Shown here: positions 32,514 through 39,643 of the stretch, one piece after another
Numbering within the stretch: the stretch's first letter is position 1
How the letters are laid out: each line of letters starts with the position of its first letter
From: Actinocrispum wychmicini
Lineage (GTDB): Bacteria > Actinomycetota > Actinomycetes > Mycobacteriales > Pseudonocardiaceae
Direction of reading: 5' to 3'
DNA length: 64,000 nucleotides
Assembly: GCF_004345645.1 (NCBI RefSeq)
Contig: NZ_SLWS01000014.1
Location: 124,001-188,000 of the forward strand
The notes under the pieces: generated by a model
Told to the model about the DNA's origin: nothing
Database searches by the model: none
The model's input: only the letters and a program-made list of their open reading frames with translations
Program-made: the position numbers and the translations under genes

Positions 32514-33532
32514 AACTCGGCGCGTACGCCGAGCAGGCGGATCGGCCGCGTGTGTTCGAATCGGTCCAGCACTTCGAGTGCCGCGCGTTCGATCTCGTCC
32601 GCGTCACTCGTCGCCTCAGGCAGCGTCATGCTTCGGGTCAACGTGATGAACGGCGCGAACCGGACTTTCACCGCGATCCGGGCCGCTGGGCGGCCTTCGT
32701 CGGCGACATCCTGCGCCACCCGCCGCGCGAGGGCCATGACTTGAGCATCGATTTCGGAACGGTCGGTGAGGTTCTCCTGGAACGTCACCTCCCGGCTGCG
32801 GGACTTCGCCACGTACGGGGTCGCTTCGACGTGGGTGTCCCCGGCGCCGAGGGCGAGCGTCCGGTACCACGGGCCCATGTTGGGGCCGAACCGGGCGGCC
32901 AGGTCGGCCGGGTCGGCGCGGGCCAACGCGGCGACCGTCGTCAGCCCCATCTCGTTGAGCTTCTTCGTGGTCCGCGGGCCGATTCCCCACAGCGCGTCGA
33001 CCGGTCGGTCGGCCATCACCGCGACCCAGTTGTCCTTGGTGAGCCGGTAGATCCCGGCCGGTTTGCCGAATCCGGTGGCGAGTTTGGCGCGGAGCTTGTT
33101 GTCGCCGATGCCGACCGAGCACGACAGGCCGGTCTCTTCGGCGACGGCCCGTCGCACGTCTTGGGCCAGCGCCTCGGGGTCGTCGGTCCGCGCGCCCAGG
33201 AACGCCTCGTCCCAGCCGATCACCTCGACCACGACCGGCAGTTCCCGCAACGTCGTCATCACCTGCTCGGAGACCGCCTCGTACGCCGGCGGGTCGGACG
33301 GCAGGAAAACCGCGTCCGGACACCGTTTGGCCGCGGTCCGCAACGGCATTCCGGAGTGGATCCCGAACTCGCGGGCCTCATAGGTCGCCGTCGCCACGAC
33401 CGCGCGCTCGGTGGGGTCGCCGTTGCCGCCGACCACCACGGGCCGGCCGCGCAGCTCGGGCCGGCGCGCCACCTCGACCGCCGCGATGAACTGGTCGAGA
33501 TCGACGTGCAGCACCCAGTCCCGGATGGACAC
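32510..33532 (-). CDS. dinB: DNA polymerase IV (Y-family)
   Basis: An error-prone lesion-bypass polymerase of 340 residues. The palm begins VLHVDLDQFIAAVEVARRPEL with the first metal Asp. The second catalytic pair is in GWDEAFLGA, where Asp-Glu replaces the usual SIDEAYLD wording but keeps both acids. The helix-hairpin-helix thumb (LWGIGPRTTKKLNEMGLTTVAALA) and little finger (SREVTFQENLTDRSEIDAQV) are present. It lacks a C-terminal beta-clamp box that I could recognise. GTG 33532 starts at the usual IRDWVLHVD. An LexA-type box is not seen upstream. Confidence 0.93.
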   Translation of the reverse strand: MSIRDWVLHVDLDQFIAAVEVARRPELRGRPVVVGGNGDPTERAVVATATYEAREFGIHSGMPLRTAAKRCPDAVFLPSDPPAYEAVSEQVMTTLRELPVVVEVIGWDEAFLGARTDDPEALAQDVRRAVAEETGLSCSVGIGDNKLRAKLATGFGKPAGIYRLTKDNWVAVMADRPVDALWGIGPRTTKKLNEMGLTTVAALARADPADLAARFGPNMGPWYRTLALGAGDTHVEATPYVAKSRSREVTFQENLTDRSEIDAQVMALARRVAQDVADEGRPAARIAVKVRFAPFITLTRSMTLPEATSDADEIERAALEVLDRFEHTRPIRLLGVRAEF

Positions 33533-33546
33533 CCGGCCAGTATGCG

Positions 33547-34500
33547 TCACTCGGTGTTGCGCAGCAGCAGTTCGCCCATGGTCCGGACGTAAGTACGCAG
33601 CTCGGTCGGCTGCACGATGGTGAAGTCGGCGCCGATGCCGCCGAGCAACATGGTGGGCCAGTCCAGTGTGTCGGTGTTCATGGTCATCCGGCACGTGTCG
33701 GTGCCGGTCGGCTCGACGGACGCCCAGTGCGTCACCACCGACTTGACCCGCTCGGCCGGTGCCTGGATGTCCACGATCACGGCGTGCTGGGTCGGCCGGT
33801 TGTTCAGGCGGCGGCGCACGAACTCGGCCGGGTCGCCGCCGGGCAGGTCGCGTTGGCGGAACCGGGCGCCGGTGGCCTTCGGGTCGACCATCCGGTCCGC
33901 GCGGAACGTCCGCCAGTCGTGCCGTTCCACGTCCCACGCGACGAGATACCAGCGCCGCCCCAACGACACCAGCCGATACGGCTCGACATGCCGACGCGTT
34001 TCCTCGCCGTCGTACGCGGTGTAGGCGAACCGCAGCCGTTCGTCGTCACGGCACGATGACGCGATCACGGTCAACGCGAGCGCGTCGACGGTCGGCCCGC
34101 CGCTCCAGATCGCGGGCACGGTATAGGTGCGCAACGCTTCCACGCGCCGGCGCAGCCTCGGCGGCATGACCTGGATGACCTTGGTCAACGCGCGCATCGA
34201 CGTCTCCTCGATGCCGGCCACCGCACCGCCCGCCGCCGTGCGCAGGCCTACCGCGATCGCGACCGCCTCCTCGTCGTCGAGCAGCAACGGCGGCATGGCG
34301 GCACCGGACTGCAGCTGGTAGCCGCCGGCCACACCCCGGTTGGCGTCGACCGGATAACCCAGGTCACGCAGGTTGTCCACGTCCCGCCGCAGCGTCCGTG
34401 GGCTGACCTCCAGGCGGTCCGCCAGCTCCTGGCCCGGCCAGTACCGATGGGTCTGCAGCAGGGACAGCAGCCGCAGCATCCGCGCACTCGTGTTCGCCAT
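33547..34500 (-). CDS. WYL-domain (YafY-type) transcriptional regulator
   Basis: A 317-residue regulator with an N-terminal HTH_11 (MLRLLSLLQTHRYWPGQELADRLEVSPRTLRRDVDNLRDLGYPVDANRGVAGGYQL). The WYL ligand-binding domain (about 140-225) contains RFAYTAYDGEETRRHVEPYRLVSLGRRWYLVAWDVERHDWRTFRADRM, with the motif seen as WYL. A C-terminal WCX domain follows. It is divergent from the DrrAB-like exporter at 34563, and a perfect 15-base palindrome lies between the two. It probably represses or activates the exporter. ATG 34500 is chosen over a longer GTG form. Confidence 0.92.
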   Translation of the reverse strand: MANTSARMLRLLSLLQTHRYWPGQELADRLEVSPRTLRRDVDNLRDLGYPVDANRGVAGGYQLQSGAAMPPLLLDDEEAVAIAVGLRTAAGGAVAGIEETSMRALTKVIQVMPPRLRRRVEALRTYTVPAIWSGGPTVDALALTVIASSCRDDERLRFAYTAYDGEETRRHVEPYRLVSLGRRWYLVAWDVERHDWRTFRADRMVDPKATGARFRQRDLPGGDPAEFVRRRLNNRPTQHAVIVDIQAPAERVKSVVTHWASVEPTGTDTCRMTMNTDTLDWPTMLLGGIGADFTIVQPTELRTYVRTMGELLLRNTE

Positions 34501-34523
34501 GGACCCAGATTCGCACACCTAGA

Positions 34524-34538
34524 GGTCAGAAACTGACC
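34524..34538. promoter_or_regulatory. WYL-regulator operator candidate
   Basis: GGTCAG-AAA-CTGACC is a perfect inverted repeat, 24 bases from the regulator start and 25 bases from the ABC exporter start. A single site could therefore govern both divergent genes. Confidence 0.65.
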
Positions 34539-34562
34539 GGAATGACTCATAGCGTTGTTCCC

Positions 34563-35546
34563 ATGACCGAGCCAATGATTCACACCAACGGGCTGACCAG
34601 GCATTTCGTCGTGAAGAACGAGACGGTGACCGCGGTCGCCGGACTGGACCTGCACGTCGAGCCCGGCGAGCTGGTGGCGCTCCTCGGCCCGAACGGCGCG
34701 GGCAAGTCGACGACCCTGCGGATGCTCACCACCCTGCTGGCGCCCACGTCGGGCACAGCCCGGGTCGCCGGGTACGACGTGGTCACGCACCAGCGCGGGG
34801 TGCGCAGCCGGATCGGCTACATCGGCCAGGGCAACGGCGCCGGGCACAGCCAGCACGGCCGGGACGAGCTGGTCGGCCAGGGCCGGGCGTACGGGATGAC
34901 GAAGGCCACCGCCAAAGCCCGCGCGGACGAGCTGATCGAGTCCCTGGACCTGGCCGCGGTTGCCGACCGGATGGTGTCGTCGCTGTCCGGCGGCCAGCGC
35001 CGCCGGCTGGACATCGCGATGGGCCTGATCCACAGTCCCGCCCTGCTGTTCCTGGACGAGCCGTCCACCGGCCTGGACCCGCAGAACCGGGCCAACCTGC
35101 AGGACCACATCAGGCGGCTACGGGCCGAACACGGCACGACGATCGTGCTGACCACGCACTACCTGGACGAGGCCGACCAGCTGGCCGAGCGGGTGATCGT
35201 GATCGACCACGGCAAGCTCATCGCGGACGACACTCCGGCCCGCCTCAAGGCCGAACACGCGCGGGACCGCATCACCCTGACCTTCGACACGGCCGGCCAG
35301 GCCGCTGAGATCGTCCGGCACCCGGCGCTGGGCATCGTGGCCGGCGCGGACATCCGGCAGGCCGGCACGACCGTCGTGATCGACCTGGACGGAGCCGCCC
35401 GGCTGGCGCAGAAGCTGTTGCGCGCCTTGGACGACGCCCTCATCGAACTCGCCCGTGTCGAGGTCACCCAGCCCACCCTCGACGACGTCTTCCTGAACCT
35501 GACCGGCCGCAGCCTGCGTGACGAGACCCAAGGAGCTTCGAAATGA
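34563..35546 (+). CDS. ABC exporter ATP-binding protein (DrrA-type)
   Basis: A 327-residue daunorubicin-resistance type ATPase. Walker A is GPNGAGKST, the signature is LSGGQRRRLDIAMGLIHSP, and Walker B is LLFLDEPSTGLDPQNR, followed by the switch His in TTHYL. The C-terminal DUF4162 extension (TFDTAGQAAEIVRHPALG...RVEVTQPTLDDVFLNLTGRSLRDE) is complete. Start ATG 34563 is preferred; ATG 34542 adds seven residues. The stop overlaps the ATG used by the permease gene. Homologues export antibiotics or lipids; cargo here is unknown. Confidence 0.93.
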   Translation: MTEPMIHTNGLTRHFVVKNETVTAVAGLDLHVEPGELVALLGPNGAGKSTTLRMLTTLLAPTSGTARVAGYDVVTHQRGVRSRIGYIGQGNGAGHSQHGRDELVGQGRAYGMTKATAKARADELIESLDLAAVADRMVSSLSGGQRRRLDIAMGLIHSPALLFLDEPSTGLDPQNRANLQDHIRRLRAEHGTTIVLTTHYLDEADQLAERVIVIDHGKLIADDTPARLKAEHARDRITLTFDTAGQAAEIVRHPALGIVAGADIRQAGTTVVIDLDGAARLAQKLLRALDDALIELARVEVTQPTLDDVFLNLTGRSLRDETQGASK

Positions 35547-35574
35547 CGACTGTGACTCTCCCGACCCCCCCGCT

Positions 35575-36315
35575 GTGCCGACCACTACCCTGATCCAGGA
35601 CACCGTCACGGTGTTCGTCCGGGAGCTGCGACCCGTGCTGCGCAACCCGTTCTCGGTGATCTTCACCATGGTGCAGCCGCTGTTCTTCCTGGCGTTGTTC
35701 GCGCCGCTGTTGCCCGGCGACGCGTCCCTACAGTGGTTCGTGCCCGGCATCGTGGTGATGTCGTGCCTGTTCGGGACGTCCGCCACCGGATCCAACCTGC
35801 TGTTCGAGATGCAGACCGGTTCGCACGAACGACTCCTGGTGACCCCGTTGCGGCGGCCGGCGCTGATCATCGGCCGCGCGCTCAAGGAGATCGTGCCGAT
35901 GCTCGCGCAGACCGTGCTGCTCGTGATCGTGACTGTCCCCTTTGGATTCAGCCTGTATCCGGTCGGCGCCGTGCTCGGGTTGCTGATCCTGGCGGTGTTC
36001 TGCGTCGGGCTGGGCGCGTTCTCGTACACGCTGGCGTTGGCGTCCAAGGACAACGACTGGATGTTCTGGGGTGTCCAGCAGACCCTGCTGTTCCCGCTGC
36101 TGCTGCTCGCCGGGATGATGCTGCCGATCGACGGCGGCCCGGCCTGGCTGCAGACCATGTCGAAGTTCAACCCGCTGACGTACGTGGTGAACGCCGAGCG
36201 CGACCTGTTCAACGGCCACATCGCGACCGCGACCGTCGGGTACGGCCTGGTCTCCGCCATTGTCGTGGCCGCGCTCGGCCTTCTTGTCGGAACTCGGGCG
36301 ATCCGCCGGGCCTAG
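35575..36315 (+). CDS. ABC-2 exporter permease (DrrB-type), possible 5' frameshift
   Basis: The permease body (VFVRELRPVLRNPFSVIFTMVQPLFFLALFAPLLPG... to the end) is a normal six-segment ABC2_membrane protein. Its start is not normal. A good ribosome site (AAGGAG at 35530) leads to ATG 35543, but that frame stops after 16 codons at 35591. The in-frame reading of the permease would be restored by an eighth C in the seven-C run at 35565-35571 (MTTVTLPTPPAVPTTTLIQD). As it stands, GTG 35575 is the best available start but lacks a visible ribosome site. GTG 35518 is another possibility that overlaps the ATPase. The gene's TAG stop is in palindromic copy B. Confidence 0.85.
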   Translation: MPTTTLIQDTVTVFVRELRPVLRNPFSVIFTMVQPLFFLALFAPLLPGDASLQWFVPGIVVMSCLFGTSATGSNLLFEMQTGSHERLLVTPLRRPALIIGRALKEIVPMLAQTVLLVIVTVPFGFSLYPVGAVLGLLILAVFCVGLGAFSYTLALASKDNDWMFWGVQQTLLFPLLLLAGMMLPIDGGPAWLQTMSKFNPLTYVVNAERDLFNGHIATATVGYGLVSAIVVAALGLLVGTRAIRRA

Positions 36316-36480
36316 GCCGTGTTTCAGGTGTCCCGATCGCGATAGCCGGGCCGGATGCGGTCCCTGACGCCACCGCCGGCACGCCCAAAGACAACCAGTA
36401 TTCGCGGCGTACCGGCGGCGACGTCAGGAACCGCCCCGATCCCGGCTCTCATCGACCGGGACACCTGAAACACGACCTAG
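36312..36480. repeat. Palindromic structured element, copy B
   Basis: Outer arms of 28 bases (36312-36339 and 36453-36480) pair at 26 positions and include CTAGG..CCTAG at the tips. They are unrelated to the arms of copy A. The 118-base core at 36338-36455 matches copy A at all but nine positions by my count. The inner stem changes in a compensatory way. CCTGG/CCAGG in A is CCTGA/TCAGG here, and the CCGGCGG/CCGCCGG pairing is swapped. It sits between two convergent genes. It contains the permease stop (36313-36315) in one arm and the lipase stop (36477-36479) in the other, so it may act as a bidirectional terminator. Confidence 0.85.
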
Positions 36481-37826
36481 CCGATGGAGCCGGGGCCGAT
36501 GGGACGGCCGAGCAGCGCCAGGAAGTCCTTGTACAGCACAGTTCCCAGCGTGACGATCGCGGTCGGGTTCAACAGCGACGACACGACCGTCCTTGTGCTG
36601 CACGAGTTCGACACGGGCTTCCCGGCAAGGCGGTCCTTGAGCCAGTTCAACGCGTCCGGCGCGCCGGTGACGACCAGGGCGATGTGCTCGCTGACGATGT
36701 CCCTTTGATAGGTCACCCGACCGCCCTCGGCGCAGTACTTCTTCACAACCGCGTCGGTGTCCTTGACGGGCACCAGTTCGTCGTTGACCGAGTGGTAGAC
36801 GAACAGGGGAGCGGTCGGGGTGTGCTGGCCCATCGTGACGTCCGCCAGCACCTGCGTGGGCACGGGTCGGTCGAGCGGGTTCGGGATCGTGAAGTACTTG
36901 TAGAGGTCCTTGAACAGGAACGTGGTCACGTTCGACGAGTTGCACTGCGACCCGGCCTTGGCGACCGCGGCCTTGCCCTCGTCGGTCAGGTACGTGTCCA
37001 GGAACTGGGCCAGTTCGGGATAGGCGTGCGACATGCCGACGATTCCGCTCATCGCGATGCCCGCGAACGGGCCGCCGTTGGCGCCGGTCAGCACGTTGCG
37101 CGGGTTGACCGGCAGGCCACCCTCGGCGACGCCCTTGATGTCGAGTTCGGGCGCGTAGCTCGGCTGTAGCTCGGCGGCCCAGCCGGACGCGAGCGCGCCA
37201 CCGGAGTAGCCCCACAGCCCGATGTTGGACTGTGCGCCGAGCCCCAGGTGGCTGCGGGCCGCCCGGATGCCGTCGAGCGTCGCCTGGCCGGCCTGACGTC
37301 CGGCGACGTAGGCACTTCGTGGGCCTTCGTAGTCCGGAACGGACACTGCCCAGCCCTGCTGGAGGGCCGCGTCGATGAGCAGGATCTCGGCCTGGGCCAC
37401 GATGTTCTCGTTGCCCGCGCCCTGCAACAGCTGGTAGGAGATGGCACATTGCGGCGCGGCGCTGTCCTCGGCGACCTGATAGGACACCAGCGGCCGGGAC
37501 GCCGACGGCGCCGCGCCCCACGGCAGTAGCACCGTGGTGACCGTGGCCTGCGGGTTGTTCTTCGTATCGGTTGTCCGGTAAAGGACCTGCCAGGCTTGTG
37601 CCTTCTGCGGGAGCGCCGCGAACGCCGACACCGACACCGCCCGGGACCGCAGGACCGTCCCGGGCGCGGTGGACTCGTAGCCGCTCGGCGGCTGGTAGAA
37701 CGGGTCGCTCTGCGGTGGCGGGGGAGTGGCCGCCGATGCAGTTCCCGCAGTTCCCACGGCGACCAGGAGCGCGCCGACGAGGGCGGCGACTCGGCCTCGT
37801 CGCTTACCGGTGAACATCGTTGTCAT
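36477..37826 (-). CDS. Secretory lipase family protein
   Basis: A 449-residue secreted alpha/beta-hydrolase of the LIP family (PF03583). The signal peptide is RVAALVGALLVAVGTAGTASAA. The mature part opens DPFYQPPSGYESTAPGTVLRSR, as in triacylglycerol lipases of mycolata. The nucleophile elbow is WGYSGGALASGWAAE with Ser208. The charge-relay Asp and His are likely in VYHSVNDELVPV and DIVSEHIAL. It is downstream of the P450 at 37910 in the same direction. An 83-base gap makes a shared transcript possible. Its stop codon is inside element copy B. Confidence 0.92.
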   Translation of the reverse strand: MTTMFTGKRRGRVAALVGALLVAVGTAGTASAATPPPPQSDPFYQPPSGYESTAPGTVLRSRAVSVSAFAALPQKAQAWQVLYRTTDTKNNPQATVTTVLLPWGAAPSASRPLVSYQVAEDSAAPQCAISYQLLQGAGNENIVAQAEILLIDAALQQGWAVSVPDYEGPRSAYVAGRQAGQATLDGIRAARSHLGLGAQSNIGLWGYSGGALASGWAAELQPSYAPELDIKGVAEGGLPVNPRNVLTGANGGPFAGIAMSGIVGMSHAYPELAQFLDTYLTDEGKAAVAKAGSQCNSSNVTTFLFKDLYKYFTIPNPLDRPVPTQVLADVTMGQHTPTAPLFVYHSVNDELVPVKDTDAVVKKYCAEGGRVTYQRDIVSEHIALVVTGAPDALNWLKDRLAGKPVSNSCSTRTVVSSLLNPTAIVTLGTVLYKDFLALLGRPIGPGSIG

Positions 37827-37909
37827 TGCCGGTTACCCTTCCGAAAGGATCTGAAAAGACCTCTGATCGGAATGAACGACCGGCCGGCGCTCTGGTTACG
37901 CCCGGCTCA

Positions 37910-38998
37910 TCACCACGTCACGGGGAGTGCGGTCAGCCCACTGCCGAGCGTGTCCGTGTTGAAGACCAGATCGTCCGACGACACCGCCAGGCGCATCGTG
38001 GGGAAACGGGTCACGAGCTGCGTGAACACCTCGGTCAGCTCGATCCGGGCCAGTGGCGCGCCGAGGCAGTACCGGATGCTGTGGCCGAAGGCGAGGTGCG
38101 CGGACGTCTGCCGGGTCACGTCGACCCGTTCCGGGTCCGGGAACACCGCCGGGTCCTCGTTGGCCGCGGTGATGCTCAGCAACACAAGGTCGCCCTGGTG
38201 AATCGTGGCGTCGCCGACCTGCATTTCGGTCCGTGCGTACCGGGGAATTCCGCCGCCCTTGTTGGCGTACGCGCGCGGTGCCCGCAGGATCTCCTCGACG
38301 GCGTTCGGCACCAGGCTCGGATCGTCCACCAGGGCCTGCCACTGGTCCGGGTTGTCGAGCAGCAGCATCGCGCCTTTGCCGATCTGCATGACCGTGGTCT
38401 CGTGGCCGGCGAACAGGAGCGTCATCGACAGGGTCGCGGCCTCGTAGTCGGTCACCCCCTCGGTCGCCGCCAACTGGGAGATCACGTCGTCCTGAGGGTT
38501 CGCGCGTTTCTTCGCCACCAGTTCGTGGCCGTAGCCGAAGAGAGCGGCCAACCCCTGCTGGGAACGTGTCCCGTCGACGGTGTTCGCCGCGTCCTGCGTC
38601 CACTGCCGGAACTGGTCGCGGTCCTCGTAGGGCACGCCGAGGAGTTCGCAGATGACGAGGATCGGCAGCGGGAGTGCGAGTTCGGCGTGGAGGTCCGTCG
38701 GCGGCGTCAGCTTGTCCAGCAATTCGGTGGTGAGCGCCTGGATGCGGGGACGGAGGGCGCGCATGCGTTTGGGCGAGAAGTGCGGCTGGAGCAGCGACCG
38801 CATCCGTGCATGGTCGGCGTGCTCGGTCTCGAAGTTGCCGGACGGCCCACCGAACAGGGCCGACGCACCCGTCCGGGCCGCGGTCGCCGGCTCGGGATGG
38901 GACCGGCCGAGCCGCTCGTCGGCCAGCAGTCGGCGCACCTCGGCGTGGTCGGTGGCCAGCCAGGCCGGGTCGCCTGTGGGCGTCTGCGTCTTGATCAC
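37910..38998 (-). CDS. Cytochrome P450
   Basis: A 362-residue P450 starting at GTG 38998 behind AAGGGG. The I-helix reads FAGHETTVMQIG, ExxR is EEILRAPR, and the heme loop FGHSIRYCLGAPLAR has axial Cys311. The sequence WLATDHAEVRRLLADERLGRSHPEP and ANKGGGIPRYARTEMQVGD resembles P450s linked to terpenoid or polyketide tailoring in actinomycetes. It is divergent from a TetR gene, with two inverted repeats between them. No ferredoxin lies nearby. Confidence 0.92.
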   Translation of the reverse strand: MIKTQTPTGDPAWLATDHAEVRRLLADERLGRSHPEPATAARTGASALFGGPSGNFETEHADHARMRSLLQPHFSPKRMRALRPRIQALTTELLDKLTPPTDLHAELALPLPILVICELLGVPYEDRDQFRQWTQDAANTVDGTRSQQGLAALFGYGHELVAKKRANPQDDVISQLAATEGVTDYEAATLSMTLLFAGHETTVMQIGKGAMLLLDNPDQWQALVDDPSLVPNAVEEILRAPRAYANKGGGIPRYARTEMQVGDATIHQGDLVLLSITAANEDPAVFPDPERVDVTRQTSAHLAFGHSIRYCLGAPLARIELTEVFTQLVTRFPTMRLAVSSDDLVFNTDTLGSGLTALPVTW

Positions 38999-39020
38999 GA
39001 TATCCCCTTGTTGACAGCAA

Positions 39021-39072
39021 GTTGTATATCCGTCTGTAAACAACCGTACTTGTATACTCACTGGTTAACAAG
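39021..39072. promoter_or_regulatory. Two inverted repeats between the P450 and TetR genes
   Basis: GTTGTATA...TAAACAAC (39021-39044) and CTTGTATA...TTAACAAG (39049-39072) are two 24-base imperfect palindromes with related half-sites, centres 28 bases apart. A TTGACA box precedes at 39011-39016. The arrangement fits cooperative TetR binding controlling both divergent genes. Confidence 0.55.
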
Positions 39073-39082
39073 AGGAGGTGGC

Positions 39083-39643
39083 GTGGTCCAGCGCATGCCG
39101 AGGGTGGAGCGCCGCGAGCAGATACTCGACGCGGCCACCCGAGCCTTCGCCCGTTCCGGTTACACGGCAACGGGTCTCGACGACGTGGCCGCGGAGGCAG
39201 GCATCACGCGCGTCCTGCTGTACCGCCACTTCGACTCCAAGAACGACATGTACCGAGCCGTCCTGGAGCGCGCGCGACTTCGACTGCAGGAACAGTTGGG
39301 ATCCGACGGGTACCACGCCGAGACCATCCCCGCCCTGCTGCGCGCGGCAGCCGCCGACCCGGACGGCTTCCGCCTGCTGTTCCGCCACGCGGCCCGCGAA
39401 CCGGAGTTCCGCGACGTGATCGACACCTTCCGGTCCCACTCCCGCGATGTCGCGTACTCGTACCTGATGGAGATCCCGCACGACGCCATGCGCGACTGGG
39501 CCGCCCGGCTACTCCCCACGGTCACCCTGGAGGCAGTGCTGACCTGGCTGGACGCCGGCCAACCCGACCCGGACCGAGCACCGGACCGGATCAGAAAAAT
39601 CGTCCAGGCCGTCATCCAGGCCACCGCGGAGTCAAGCTCCTGA
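39083..39643 (+). CDS. TetR-family regulator
   Basis: A 186-residue regulator. The HTH is RREQILDAATRAFARSGYTATGLDDVAAEAGITRVLLYRHFDSKNDMYRAVLERA. GTG 39083 follows AGGAGG at 39073-39078; ATG 39095 is less well placed. It is divergent from the P450 gene and probably controls it through the paired repeats at 39021-39072. The C-terminal domain has no recognised ligand signature. Its last 12 bases overlap the convergent CHAT gene. Confidence 0.9.
   Translation: MVQRMPRVERREQILDAATRAFARSGYTATGLDDVAAEAGITRVLLYRHFDSKNDMYRAVLERARLRLQEQLGSDGYHAETIPALLRAAAADPDGFRLLFRHAAREPEFRDVIDTFRSHSRDVAYSYLMEIPHDAMRDWAARLLPTVTLEAVLTWLDAGQPDPDRAPDRIRKIVQAVIQATAESSS

Noticed and set aside
36209..36394. Short minus-strand frame, similar to one ending near 3038
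   Set aside because: The similarity comes from the shared palindromic core DNA. No ribosome site or homologous protein is apparent.
37820..39082. Long N-terminal extension of the TetR reading frame
   Set aside because: It runs antisense to the P450 gene and through the operator region. The ribosome site supports GTG 39083.
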